64,000 nt of DNA, taken from Halomonas sp. SpR1 (lineage in GTDB: Bacteria > Pseudomonadota > Gammaproteobacteria > Pseudomonadales > Halomonadaceae). Below, one piece after another: positions 51,633 to 60,487 of this stretch. The DNA lies in contig NZ_JAUAMB010000023.1 of NCBI RefSeq assembly GCF_031010175.1, positions 1 through 64,000 of the forward strand, given 5' to 3'. The notes beneath the pieces are model-generated. The model saw only the letters and a list, made by a program, of their open reading frames with translations. It made no database searches and had not been told where the DNA came from. The position numbers and the translations under genes are program-made. Each line of letters starts with the position of its first letter. Position 1 is the first letter of the stretch.

Positions 51633-52046
51633 ATGAACATTTGGATAGAGCTAGAGAATGCCGAACGTGGCGAACGCCGACCGTTGGCAGCAGTGATCGA
51701 ATCCATTCCTTGGAACGCCGACGGCTTGATCACCGCCATCGCTCAGCAGCACGACAGCGGCGAAGTGCTCATGTTGGCGTGGATGAACTGTGATGCGTTA
51801 CTCGAAACACTGGCCAGCGGGCAAGTCTGCTACTGGTCTCGCTCGCGACAGACCCTGTGGCGCAAAGGTGAGAGTTCCGGCAATCGCCAGCGCCTGGTGG
51901 AGGCACGACTAGATTGCGACGGCGACGCGGTGCTGTTACGGGTCGACCAACAAGGCCCCGCCTGCCACACAGGGAGACCCAACTGCTTTTACAACGCCAT
52001 CCGCCGCGAGACAGTCGAGGTTATCTCCGCGCCGTTGAACCATTAA
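51633..52046 (+). CDS. hisI: Phosphoribosyl-AMP cyclohydrolase
   Basis: A 137-residue enzyme of histidine synthesis (opens the adenine ring of phosphoribosyl-AMP). Motifs: SGEVLMLAWMN, CYWSRSRQTLWRKGESSGN, the Mg site DCDGD and the Zn cysteines in GPACHTGRPNCFY. All ligands are present. It is isolated: no hisE fusion and no other his genes in the window. In many bacteria such lone copies are zinc-stress paralogues. Confidence 0.93.
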   Translation: MNIWIELENAERGERRPLAAVIESIPWNADGLITAIAQQHDSGEVLMLAWMNCDALLETLASGQVCYWSRSRQTLWRKGESSGNRQRLVEARLDCDGDAVLLRVDQQGPACHTGRPNCFYNAIRRETVEVISAPLNH

Positions 52047-52125
52047 TTCACAAGCCATCTAATGGGGTGTACCACACACTGAGTCCTTGACCAGTTGAAT
52101 GGGTATAACCCAGCAAGGAGACAGC

Positions 52126-52650
52126 ATGCCGTTACTGGATAGCTTTACCGTTGACCACACCATCATGAACGCCCCTGCGGTGCGGGTTGCCAAAACCATG
52201 CACTCGCCTTCCGGCGACACTATTACCGTGTTCGACTTGCGCTTTAACAAGCCTAATGAGGATATGATGGGTGAAAAAGGCATCCATACGCTGGAGCACT
52301 TATTTGCTGGCTTTATGCGCAATCACTTGAATAGCGATAACGTCGAAATTATTGATATTTCGCCAATGGGCTGCCGTACCGGGTTTTATATGAGCCTACT
52401 GGGCAGCCCAACGGAAGAGCGCGTCGGCGAGGCATGGCTAGCCGCCATGCGCGATGTACTGGCAGTTAATCGTATGGAAGAGATTCCAGAGCTCAATGAG
52501 TTTCAGTGCGGCACCTACGTGATGCATTCGCTAGACGACGCCAAGCGCATTGCCCAAGGCATCATTGACCAAGGTATCGGGGTCAATAAAAATGACGACA
52601 TAGCCCTAAGCCCTGAGCGATTAAAAGCGCTGGGTAATGACGTGAAGTAG
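52126..52650 (+). CDS. luxS: S-ribosylhomocysteine lyase
   Basis: 174 residues from ATG 52126 (CAAGGAGA upstream); the longer frame from 52099 lacks a ribosome site. Metal ligands HTLEH (His54, Glu57, His58) and Cys129 (FQCGTY), and catalytic Cys84 (MGCRTGFYM), are all present. It cleaves S-ribosylhomocysteine to homocysteine and the AI-2 precursor in the activated methyl cycle. It is followed 24 bases later by the DUF1330 gene, with which it is probably cotranscribed. Confidence 0.96.
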   Translation: MPLLDSFTVDHTIMNAPAVRVAKTMHSPSGDTITVFDLRFNKPNEDMMGEKGIHTLEHLFAGFMRNHLNSDNVEIIDISPMGCRTGFYMSLLGSPTEERVGEAWLAAMRDVLAVNRMEEIPELNEFQCGTYVMHSLDDAKRIAQGIIDQGIGVNKNDDIALSPERLKALGNDVK

Positions 52651-52674
52651 TGAACGATAAACAAGGAGAATTTA

Positions 52675-52971
52675 ATGCCCGCTTACGTCGTACTAACCCG
52701 TGAACATACTCACGACACCAAGGAAATGGAGCACTACGGCGAGAAGGCAAAAGCCGCTCGTGAAGGCCACGACCCGCAACCGCTCGCTTTCTACGGTGAT
52801 TTTGAAGTGCTCGAAGGCAGCGCCATGGAAGGGGCGGTGATTCTGCGCTTCCCGGATATGGCCGCCGCCCGTGCCTGGTACGACAGCCCCGCCTACCAGG
52901 AAGCCCGCAAGCACCGCTTTCAGGGCGCCGACTACCGGGTGTTTATCGTTGATGGCCTAACAGAAGTCTAA
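52675..52971 (+). CDS. DUF1330 family protein
   Basis: A 98-residue protein of the dimeric alpha/beta-barrel type. Signatures: YGEKAKAARE (H/Y-type), FYGDFEVLEG, VILRFPDMAAARAWYDSPAYQ and a C-terminal R-x-F-I-V-D segment. Family members are small cytoplasmic proteins without proven activity. AAGGAGA precedes the ATG. It follows luxS and is ended by the hairpin at 52977-53005. Confidence 0.88.
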   Translation: MPAYVVLTREHTHDTKEMEHYGEKAKAAREGHDPQPLAFYGDFEVLEGSAMEGAVILRFPDMAAARAWYDSPAYQEARKHRFQGADYRVFIVDGLTEV

Positions 52972-52976
52972 AAAGC

Positions 52977-53005
52977 AAAACCCCCGCCTGTAAAAGCGGG
53001 GGTTT
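52977..53005. terminator. Bidirectional intrinsic terminator
   Basis: AAAA-CCCCCGC (52981-52987), then CTGTAAAA and GCGGGGG-TTT (52996-53005). The 7-bp GC stem with A- and T-runs on the two sides serves the rightward DUF1330 gene and the leftward TonB receptor gene. Confidence 0.8.
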
Positions 53006-53063
53006 CGGTTATTGCCTTAGTTGCCGAACGCATCAGTTGGCTGGCTTATTCAGTACTGTTAGC

Positions 53064-55190
53064 TCACCAGCGATAGCTGACTTTGGCACTGATTTCACGG
53101 CCTGGATTGTAGTAGTCGGCCGTACTGGAACCGACCACATGCTGCTCGTCAAGTAAGTTGCTAACGTTAACGGCCAGATCAGCGTCTTGGGTTAATTGGT
53201 AGCTCAAGGCCGCATCAAACAGCGTTGCGGCACTGCTCTTGGACGTATTGGCGGCATCAAAGTAGTAGGAGCCAACGTAACGGGCGCCAAGGCCAACGCT
53301 CACATCCTGGCTTGGCAAGGTATAGTAGCCCCACAGCGAAGCCGTATGTTTGGGGGCAGAAGTAAACTCATTGCCTTCTCTAGCTGCGTTGCTATCGCGC
53401 ACCACTTCTGACTCCATATAGGAGTAACCACCAGCCAAGCTGAAGCTATCGGTCAACTCAGCCTTCGCTTCCAGATCAAGGCCCCGCACTCGGGATTCAC
53501 CCACGGTTTCCCGCTCGATAACACCATTGTCCTGTACAACGGCGATAGTGACGTCATCCCGGGTCAGGTCATAGATAGCCGCCGAGAACAGCGCATTGGT
53601 ACCAAAGGGGGCGTATTTCGCACCAATTTCGTACTGTTCGCCCCGTTCTGGCTCAACGCCAATCGTAGGCGGTGCGACCGACTCTACCATGCTGATATAG
53701 GTCGAAATTTCGTCGGTGACGCGATAGGTCAATGCACCGCGGAGCGAGGTCTCAGAGAAGTCATCGGAATCGGTGACGCCCGCCATGTTAGTGCTGGATA
53801 CGTCCATCGAGTCGTTGCGCACGCCCGCGGTCACAATGAATCGATCATAGAAGGACAAATTCTGGGTCAGGAAGATCGACTCGGTGGTGAAGTCCTGCTT
53901 GTTGCTGCTATAGACGTTGAGGCTACTCGGCGCACCGCTAAAGACGGGATTTGCGATATCAATGGAGGTCGCATCCCCGTAAAACGAACTGTCTTCGGTT
54001 GAGGCATCCCGATACTCGACACCCACCAACGTACTGCTATCGACCCGATCAAAGCGCGCGTCGTACTGCAGAATAGCGTTACCAATCAGCTCCTGTGCTT
54101 CGCTGTCGGAGCCAAAATAATCGCGATCCACCACGCTGCCTACTCGCGCTGCAGAGTCAGTGATATAGACGTAACCGAAGTCGTCGGTAAGATCGCTGTA
54201 ACGCAGGTTACCCCGCAACGTCAGGCCGTTATTGAAATCATGGGTAAGCTGGCCGGTGATGCTAGTGCGCTCAACGTCGTGATAGTTGAAACCAGGCTCA
54301 CCAAAGAAGTCGCTGCGATCATACTCCCGGTCGAGTGGGTAACCACCGCTATTGGGGGTGTCGTCACGCTTCAGATAGTCGAAAATAACACTCGCTGAGG
54401 TGTACTCAGTTGGCTCCCAGGCTAGGCCGCCCATCAAGAAGCCATTGTTGTCTTTAGAGTGATCGTATTCGCGATCGCTGTCCCGGATAGTACCGGTGAA
54501 ACGGTAGGCCACTGTCTCGTCAGCGTTAAGCGTGTCACCCACATCCACACCGGCCTCTTTTGCGTCGAATGAACCGTAGGAGAGATAGCCCTCCCCAAAA
54601 CGTTCAAACCTTGGCCGTTTGCTCACGAAGTTGACCGAGCCACCTGGATCCGCCGGGCCAAACAGAGTGGAGTTGGCCCCACGCAACACCTCAACGCGCT
54701 CGTAGGCGTAGGGTTCTTCACGAACACCGCGCATTGAGCCTAATGTCAGCCCATCACGGTAGGTGGTGGCCTCGAACCCGCGGATCTTGAAATAGTCGTT
54801 CCGGTCATCGGTGCCGTAATAATCGGTAAGAATCCCTGGGGTATATTGTAGAACTTGCTCGGTGGTGGAGGCGTTGCGCTGCTCGATCTCCTTCTCAGAG
54901 ATGACCGACACGGAGGCAGGTGTATCGAGAATACTGGTAGCGACCTTACCGCCCACCCACAGCTCCTGGGCCACTATCGAATTGGCATCATCATCGGCGT
55001 AGGCCTGGGCGTTGACGATAATGGGGGCGAGGCGATATCCCTCATTATCGTCACTGCCGTCGCCGGTTTCCTGAGCGTTCCCGAGCATGGGAATAGTCAC
55101 CAGCGTCGTGCCGCACAGAATGGCGGTAGTGGTCTGCTGCCACCTTACCCGACCTGCGTTGCGCCGGACTGTGCTATTGCTATCAGTCAT
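53064..55190 (-). CDS. TonB-dependent siderophore receptor
   Basis: A 708-residue outer-membrane receptor. It has a signal peptide ending near AQE (residue ~41), a plug domain (TPASVSVISEKEIEQRNAST, YTPGILTDYYGTDDRND, RVEVLRGANSTLFGPADPGG) and a 22-strand barrel ending in an aromatic residue (ISAKVSYRW). The plug signatures place it in the ferrichrome/ferrioxamine receptor group (FhuA/FoxA-like). It imports iron-siderophore complexes with TonB energy. A Fur-like box lies ~100 bases upstream. No siderophore synthesis or ABC uptake genes are nearby. Confidence 0.92.
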   Translation of the reverse strand: MTDSNSTVRRNAGRVRWQQTTTAILCGTTLVTIPMLGNAQETGDGSDDNEGYRLAPIIVNAQAYADDDANSIVAQELWVGGKVATSILDTPASVSVISEKEIEQRNASTTEQVLQYTPGILTDYYGTDDRNDYFKIRGFEATTYRDGLTLGSMRGVREEPYAYERVEVLRGANSTLFGPADPGGSVNFVSKRPRFERFGEGYLSYGSFDAKEAGVDVGDTLNADETVAYRFTGTIRDSDREYDHSKDNNGFLMGGLAWEPTEYTSASVIFDYLKRDDTPNSGGYPLDREYDRSDFFGEPGFNYHDVERTSITGQLTHDFNNGLTLRGNLRYSDLTDDFGYVYITDSAARVGSVVDRDYFGSDSEAQELIGNAILQYDARFDRVDSSTLVGVEYRDASTEDSSFYGDATSIDIANPVFSGAPSSLNVYSSNKQDFTTESIFLTQNLSFYDRFIVTAGVRNDSMDVSSTNMAGVTDSDDFSETSLRGALTYRVTDEISTYISMVESVAPPTIGVEPERGEQYEIGAKYAPFGTNALFSAAIYDLTRDDVTIAVVQDNGVIERETVGESRVRGLDLEAKAELTDSFSLAGGYSYMESEVVRDSNAAREGNEFTSAPKHTASLWGYYTLPSQDVSVGLGARYVGSYYFDAANTSKSSAATLFDAALSYQLTQDADLAVNVSNLLDEQHVVGSSTADYYNPGREISAKVSYRW

Positions 55191-55291
55191 TTTGAAGATC
55201 CCTTGGAGTGAATAAACCTACCCTCGCGCCTTATGATTCTCTTATGAAAGGCCGTGAGAGTATCCGAAGCTAGCACCCCCGAGTCAATAGT

Positions 55292-55310
55292 GATAATACC
55301 AATCATAATC
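55292..55310. promoter_or_regulatory. Fur-box-like site upstream of the siderophore receptor
   Basis: GATAATACCAATCATAATC matches the 19-bp Fur consensus at 15 positions by my count. It lies 102 bases upstream of the receptor ATG. Repression by Fur-iron at this site is the expected mode for such a receptor. Confidence 0.6.
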
Positions 55311-55423
55311 ATTTATTTTGAACTTTTGTTCATGATTGCGATACACGAATGAGGCTATGCACCAGCCGGGCTACCCGTCATATATCCGCAACGCCTGTAT
55401 ACCAGCGGCATCTGATCAAGAAA

Positions 55424-55460
55424 TAAAAAAAGCCCCGCGTTTTGGTTAACACGGGGCTTT
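55424..55460 (-). terminator. Intrinsic terminator of the Bcr/CflA-type transporter gene
   Basis: CGGGGCTTT (55452-55460) and AAAGCCCCG (55429-55437) form a stem on either strand. On the minus strand it is followed by a T-run (A6 at 55425-55430 on the plus strand), and it lies 23 bases past the stop of the leftward MFS gene. Confidence 0.8.
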
Positions 55461-55482
55461 TGGTAAGAGAGTGCAGTCAGGT

Positions 55483-56682
55483 TCAGCGTGCCTCGACAGC
55501 GGCACGCCCTTTGATGATTGAGCGGGCAAGCATCAAATACGCCACCGAACCGCAGGCAGCCATGGCCAGGATAACTGCTCCAAGCGTATGCGGCAGCAGG
55601 GCAGACAATGCGCTCAGAATCCCGGCGATACCGAACTGGGCGGCGCCCAGAAGCGCTGCGGCCGTTCCACTGCTGGTGGGAAAGAACTCCAAAAAACAGG
55701 CCTGAATATTCGGCGAGATCGCCCCTATCGAGCCAATGGTCAGCATCATGGCGGGCAGGAAAGCGTACAGCGGCCACTCCATGAAGGCAGCCATCACCAA
55801 CAATACGATGCCCACTGCCTGACAGCCCGTCGCCAACTGCAGGATACGCAGCGACGGCAACCTGGAAAGCAGCATCCGATTGAGAATATTAAAGATCAGC
55901 ATCGCGACGATGTTCGCCGCAAACAGCATCGAAAAGCTCGAGGGCGACTGACCGAAGTGCCCCTGATAGATAAAGGAGGCGTAGGTGATAAACATCATCA
56001 GGGTAGAAAAAGAAGCGGCCTGCCAAACGATGAACGGCAAGGCTGGTTTTGTCGACAGCACCAGTTTGTAACGCGCCAGCAGGCTCATCTGAGGGCTTTT
56101 CGTTCGCGACACTTTGCCCGAACCGGTAAAGAGCACGCGCACCAGCAATGGCACCAGCAGCAGCGCGTATGCCGCCAAGACGAAGAAGATAGTGTGCCAG
56201 GAACCCAACAACAGAATCGCGCTACCCACGCTCGGCGCAATGCCCGGCGCCAACACCATGATAAAGCCCATCATCGAGAACAGCTTCGCGGCGTCGCGGC
56301 CCGCCACTCTGTCGCGCACTAACGCGGGTACCGATACCAAGGTCAAACCGGCCCCAATGGCTTGAATGGCCCGCCCGCCGAGCAGGGAGTTCAGGGAATC
56401 CGACATCCCAATGGCAATGCTTGAGAACGCAAAAATCACCAGCCCGCTCATCAGAACCCGCTGCCGTCCGAAGCGATCCGAAAGCGCACCGCCGATCAAC
56501 TGCCCCAACGCCAACGCAAATACATACACCGAAACACTCAACGATACCGCCTGCTGAGAAATCCCCAGCGATTCGCCGATGACCGGAAAGGCCGGCAGAT
56601 ACGTATCCATGGAAAACGGGCCCAGCATCATGGTCAATGCCAGGCTCAGCACCACAATGAAGGGCGTTTTAGATTGGGTCAT
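55483..56682 (-). CDS. Bcr/CflA-family drug efflux MFS transporter
   Basis: 399 residues from ATG 56682 (MTQSKTPFIVVLSLALTMML). A reading from 56793 adds 37 non-hydrophobic residues and lacks support. 12 membrane helices; motif A-type GGALSDRFGRQRVLMSG after helix 2 and the DTYLPAFP segment of helix 1 mark the DHA1 Bcr/CflA group, which exports drugs or sulfonamide/bicyclomycin-type compounds and sometimes amino acids. Convergence is avoided by the terminator at 55424-55460. Confidence 0.9.
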   Translation of the reverse strand: MTQSKTPFIVVLSLALTMMLGPFSMDTYLPAFPVIGESLGISQQAVSLSVSVYVFALALGQLIGGALSDRFGRQRVLMSGLVIFAFSSIAIGMSDSLNSLLGGRAIQAIGAGLTLVSVPALVRDRVAGRDAAKLFSMMGFIMVLAPGIAPSVGSAILLLGSWHTIFFVLAAYALLLVPLLVRVLFTGSGKVSRTKSPQMSLLARYKLVLSTKPALPFIVWQAASFSTLMMFITYASFIYQGHFGQSPSSFSMLFAANIVAMLIFNILNRMLLSRLPSLRILQLATGCQAVGIVLLVMAAFMEWPLYAFLPAMMLTIGSIGAISPNIQACFLEFFPTSSGTAAALLGAAQFGIAGILSALSALLPHTLGAVILAMAACGSVAYLMLARSIIKGRAAVEAR

Positions 56683-56904
56683 AGCAGCTCGCGGTAAAAG
56701 GGCGTAACGATGATCAACATCAACGCTATGATACCGGCTGAGACTATTAAGACAATCGAATAGAAAATGAGGGGGCGGGACGGTTACCCACAAAACAAGC
56801 AGCCAGTCTCTTATTGGTTTTCTCGGCTATGCAAAAAACTGTTTTAAAAACTATGCTTAAAACCATGCTGAAAGCACACCCCAACGAGGAACGAGGAGGC
56901 AAGG

Positions 56905-57423
56905 ATGTCTATTCCCCAGCCAGAACGACTCCATCTCGACAGCGATGCAGCGACCGGCTATCCCAACTCCCCCCTGCCCGTACTGATTTACCGCCAGGTT
57001 CTCGACATCAGCAATGCAGAGGAGCGGGCCAATACCTTTGAAAGCATGTTCAAGCAGCACGGCTGGCCGCCAGCGTGGCGCTACCACCTGTATGACTTCG
57101 ACCACTTTCACTCCACTGCCCACGAGGCGCTAGGCATTTTTCAAGGCCAAGCCAAGGCGCGGCTGGGTGGCCCCAACGGCCAAGAGGTGATGCTTTACAC
57201 GGGCGATGTGCTGGTGCTGCCCGCCGGGGTTGGACATGCCAGCCTGGAGGCAGACGATGACTTCTGTATGGTAGGCGCCTACCCACCAGGCCAAGAGCCA
57301 GAAATAGAACGCGGCGACCCGGCACAGCTTGCGGCGGCACTAGAACGAGTGGCTGCCGTGGCCTTGCCCGAGGATTCTCCGGTAGGAGGGCCACTAGCGG
57401 AGATGTGGCGGCAAGGCTCTTAG
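56905..57423 (+). CDS. Cupin-domain protein (YjlB-like)
   Basis: A 172-residue single-domain cupin. The beta-barrel motifs are HFHSTAHEALGIFQGQAKAR (metal-type His residues) and LPAGVGHASL. The length and the YHLYDFDHFH segment match the YjlB group. The function is unknown. ACGAGGAGG precedes the ATG with good spacing. It stands alone. Confidence 0.82.
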   Translation: MSIPQPERLHLDSDAATGYPNSPLPVLIYRQVLDISNAEERANTFESMFKQHGWPPAWRYHLYDFDHFHSTAHEALGIFQGQAKARLGGPNGQEVMLYTGDVLVLPAGVGHASLEADDDFCMVGAYPPGQEPEIERGDPAQLAAALERVAAVALPEDSPVGGPLAEMWRQGS

Positions 57424-57726
57424 TAGGAAACGTCACCGGCGAGTTCGTTGATCGACTAGCTTTCCGTCTACCTATGACATTGGGACTGTTACTTTCCATG
57501 TTCAGTTTTTTTTGAAATAGAAATATTAAAAATCAAGTTTTTAGCGACAATCAATTTACAATCTAAGAAGTCTTAAGACACCCTGATGTAGGGGTAAAAT
57601 ACGCTATATTATGTCATTCGATATCTTATAGATATCATGATTGAGGAACCAAACCGCTCAACTCGGGCGGTTTGGTTGTTTATTCCGAACGTCTCTGAAT
57701 GCTGACAGACGTATTCCTACGCCTGA
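57424..57726. other. Intergenic region with palindrome and terminator
   Basis: 303 bases between the convergent cupin and transporter genes. Besides the terminator at 57647-57677 it holds an A/T-rich palindrome GATATCT-TAT-AGATATC (57621-57637). The rest, which is rich in A/T, shows nothing I can support. Confidence 0.6.
57647..57677. terminator. Terminator hairpin between convergent genes
   Basis: AACCAAACCGC (57647-57657) and GCGGTTTGGTT (57667-57677) make a perfect 11-bp stem with a 9-base loop, followed by GTTGTTTATT on the plus strand. It lies 50 bases past the stop of the leftward YfcC gene and 224 bases past the cupin. Confidence 0.7.
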
Positions 57727-59169
57727 TTAGAACGGCCCATAATTAATCAATACGGCGATAACCACGAAGGCTGTCCCAACTAGCGTCCAGAGGCATACCA
57801 ACGGAAACGCGAAACGAACCCAGTTACTCCATGGTACGCCACCCACGGCGAGCACAGACATCAACACACCCGATGTCGGCGTAATAATATTGGTAATCCC
57901 GTCGCCAAGCTTGAATGCAATCACAGCCGTTTGACGAGTGATATCGAGCATATCTGCAAGTGGCGTCAAAATCGGCATCACGACAGCTGCCTGACCACTA
58001 CCAGAAGGCACCAAAAAATTGAAAAAGAGGTTGAATACAAAGACAGCGAGCGCCCCCAACATGGAGGGAAGCGTACTCAAGGGCACAAAAATTGAATTCA
58101 CTACCGTATCTAGAATCATCCCCTCGGCCATTAGCACCGTAATGCCTTTGGCAATGCCAATAATAAAGGCACCATATAACATACCTTGGGCGCCCTTCAT
58201 GAACATCTGCACAAACTCATTAGGCGAGAAACGAGCGAGTGCTGCGCTGCCTATCCCATTGATCATAAAGATGGCTGAAAGCTCATTAACGCCCCACCCC
58301 AACCCTAAAGAGCCATAAATAAACACCGCTAAACAGGCAACAAAGAAGCCTAAAATGACCAGATGCCGACGCGTAAACGTTAAGTCCTCATCATCTGATC
58401 CAATGGCTTCAGTGCTAAAGGGCTGACTCCCCATCAAACTACGGTCGGGATCCTCGCTAATGCGTTTGATATACCGACACACATAAGCAATTGTCACTGC
58501 CAGTAGCACGAAAAATAGTGCCACCCTAAGCGGCGCGCCAGAAAATAGCGGCAGCCCTGCTATGGATTGAGCAATCCCCAGCGTAATAGGATCGAATACA
58601 GCAGCCGCTGAGCCCGAGAAATAGCCCAGATAGACAATGGCTATTCCCGCAATCGCATCTAACTGAAGCGCTCGTGCCAACACGATACCCAGCGGAATAA
58701 AGGCAATAACGGCATTCGACCCAACGCCAATGGCAGATACCACGCCAAATACAAAAGACACCACAATCGCGAGCAAATATTTACGCCCGCGAGCTTTATC
58801 AACCAAGCTTTTGATGCCTGCATTGATCGCACCGGTAGACTCCACCACGGCAATCGCGCCACCCATTACCAGCACTAAAGCGATTAGGTTTGCTGAGCTG
58901 ATAAAACCGTTCTGAATCGAAAGAAAAATGTCGAAAAAATTAAGGCCACTAGACTCCACCAGGTGGAAACTGCCAGGAATAACCGTAGGCCGCCCCTCTG
59001 TGGTTCGCTCAAACTGGCCCGAGGGAATAAAGAAACTCAATAGCCAAGCCACCAGTAATAACCCAAACAGAATCACAAAGGCATCGGGCATGGCCATTCG
59101 TTGTGTTGATCTAGTTTTCACGTTGAAATTTCCTGAATATTTTTTCATATAGTTATTTATTTTTCGCAT
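57727..59169 (-). CDS. YfcC/DcuC-type membrane transporter
   Basis: A 480-residue protein with about 12 membrane helices. The ATG is 59169; a second ATG (MAMPDAFVILF) 24 residues on is possible. Signatures: LLSFFIPSGQFERT, IGVGSNAVIAFIPLGIVLAR, LFFNFLVPSGSGQAAVVMPI, and LGDGITNIITPTSGVLM, all typical of the YfcC branch of the C4-dicarboxylate/basic-amino-acid ion-transporter group. It lies 21 bases after the M20 peptidase stop, so it is the transporter of that operon; a peptide-like or acyl-amino-acid substrate is likely. Confidence 0.88.
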   Translation of the reverse strand: MRKINNYMKKYSGNFNVKTRSTQRMAMPDAFVILFGLLLVAWLLSFFIPSGQFERTTEGRPTVIPGSFHLVESSGLNFFDIFLSIQNGFISSANLIALVLVMGGAIAVVESTGAINAGIKSLVDKARGRKYLLAIVVSFVFGVVSAIGVGSNAVIAFIPLGIVLARALQLDAIAGIAIVYLGYFSGSAAAVFDPITLGIAQSIAGLPLFSGAPLRVALFFVLLAVTIAYVCRYIKRISEDPDRSLMGSQPFSTEAIGSDDEDLTFTRRHLVILGFFVACLAVFIYGSLGLGWGVNELSAIFMINGIGSAALARFSPNEFVQMFMKGAQGMLYGAFIIGIAKGITVLMAEGMILDTVVNSIFVPLSTLPSMLGALAVFVFNLFFNFLVPSGSGQAAVVMPILTPLADMLDITRQTAVIAFKLGDGITNIITPTSGVLMSVLAVGGVPWSNWVRFAFPLVCLWTLVGTAFVVIAVLINYGPF

Positions 59170-59190
59170 TGATATACAGCTGATGGCGTA

Positions 59191-60315
59191 TCAGACCTGC
59201 CGTATCAATGCAGCCAGAATCGCCGCACGCGGTACAATTGAGGCTATTTCGATGTGCTCATACTCCGCATGGGGGGCAGCACCGGTTGCACCCAGTCCAT
59301 CCAGGGTGGGAATACCTTTGGCTGCAGCGAAATTGCCGTCGCTTCCTCCCCCTACCGAGGCTTCCGTGAGCTCGATGCCTAATTCACCAGCAGCATGCTG
59401 TGCAAGCTCAAACAGACGAGCCGTAGCATGTGTGCGCTCCATCGGCGGGCGGGTCATGTCACCGCTCACGGTTAGCGTTACGCTGGGATGAAAGGGAGTA
59501 CTTTGATAAATGGCATTGTAGAGTCGCTCGGCTTCTTCCAGCATTGTTACCCGAACATCAATCCCTAACTCGGCTTTCTCCGGTACGACATTAAGTGGCC
59601 CACCGCCATGCACCATCCCCACATTCACGGTGGTTCCCAGGCTGGGGTCGGCCAGACTATGTAAGTACTGAATTTGGTGGGACAGCTCCTCAATCGCACT
59701 CACCCCTTCTTCAGGGTTGTTGCCCGCATGGGCCGCTTTCCCCGTTATATGCATGTAAAAGCGTCCAGAGCCTTTGCGTGCCGTTTTCAAAGCGCTGCCA
59801 TTCGCCGTGGCAGGTTCAACAACCAGCACTACATCGCTAGCAACCGACTCCTCCTCAATGCGTTGTCGTGAAGTAGGGCTACCTAACTCCTCGTCACTGG
59901 TACATAGAAAACGAATGCGGGCATTGGGAAGCGCATCGAGTTCAACAAGTGCTTTGACAGCCCAAATGGCTTGTACAATACCGGCTTTCATATCCAGAAT
60001 GCCGGGACCGTAAAACTTGTCCGTCTCACGGCGGATAGCGAGCCGACCGATATCCCAAACCGTGTCGAAATGCCCCAAAATAAGAATCTGACGATCCCCC
60101 TCTCCTAGCGTGAAGCCAAGATGGTCGCCCTTTTCAGTTTGTGGGAACGTTTCCGCCTGACATTGGAGCCGGTCTTGAAATAACTGGCGCAACAATTGCC
60201 CACAGGCATCCACTGCGGCTTTATCATTGGATGGCGATTCAGCGCGTACTAAGGTTTCAATATCATCGAGAATAGAATGCTGATGCTCTTGCAGATAAGT
60301 GTGAAGGGTATTCAT
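59191..60315 (-). CDS. M20-family metallopeptidase (carboxypeptidase G2-like)
   Basis: 374 residues from ATG 60315 (MNTLHTYLQEHQHS); the longer frame from 60504 would overlap the divergent LysR start and its N-terminus is unlike the family. Metal/catalytic motifs: ILGHFDTVWDIG (His, Asp), GPGILDMKAGIVQ (bridging Asp), TSDEELGSPTSR (Glu general base and ligand). The dimerisation domain (AHAGNNPEEGVSA) follows. It removes C-terminal Glu or related residues, or acyl groups, from small peptides or amides. It is the first gene of a peptidase-transporter operon, divergent from LysR. Confidence 0.87.
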   Translation of the reverse strand: MNTLHTYLQEHQHSILDDIETLVRAESPSNDKAAVDACGQLLRQLFQDRLQCQAETFPQTEKGDHLGFTLGEGDRQILILGHFDTVWDIGRLAIRRETDKFYGPGILDMKAGIVQAIWAVKALVELDALPNARIRFLCTSDEELGSPTSRQRIEEESVASDVVLVVEPATANGSALKTARKGSGRFYMHITGKAAHAGNNPEEGVSAIEELSHQIQYLHSLADPSLGTTVNVGMVHGGGPLNVVPEKAELGIDVRVTMLEEAERLYNAIYQSTPFHPSVTLTVSGDMTRPPMERTHATARLFELAQHAAGELGIELTEASVGGGSDGNFAAAKGIPTLDGLGATGAAPHAEYEHIEIASIVPRAAILAALIRQV

Positions 60316-60487
60316 ATAGCCTCTCGAGTAAGAATGGCAGCTTCTAAATAGCAGTAACCCAAAACAGCGTTGTGCTATTAAGCGCACGGTCAGTATGTGA
60401 GGGGCGTAACAAGGAAAGAATAAGAAGCGCGCAGCCGAATCGTTGCGTTCATAGCAACGGTTAAGAAGCCGATGAAGGATAGAGAAA

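Noticed and set aside
56683..56793. 37-residue extension of the Bcr/CflA-type transporter
   Set aside because: No ribosome site and no family resemblance; MTQSKTPF directly before helix 1 is the natural start.
57621..57637. GATATCT-TAT-AGATATC palindrome as a regulatory site
   Set aside because: It lies downstream of two convergent genes with no promoter nearby; A/T-rich palindromes of this size can arise by chance.
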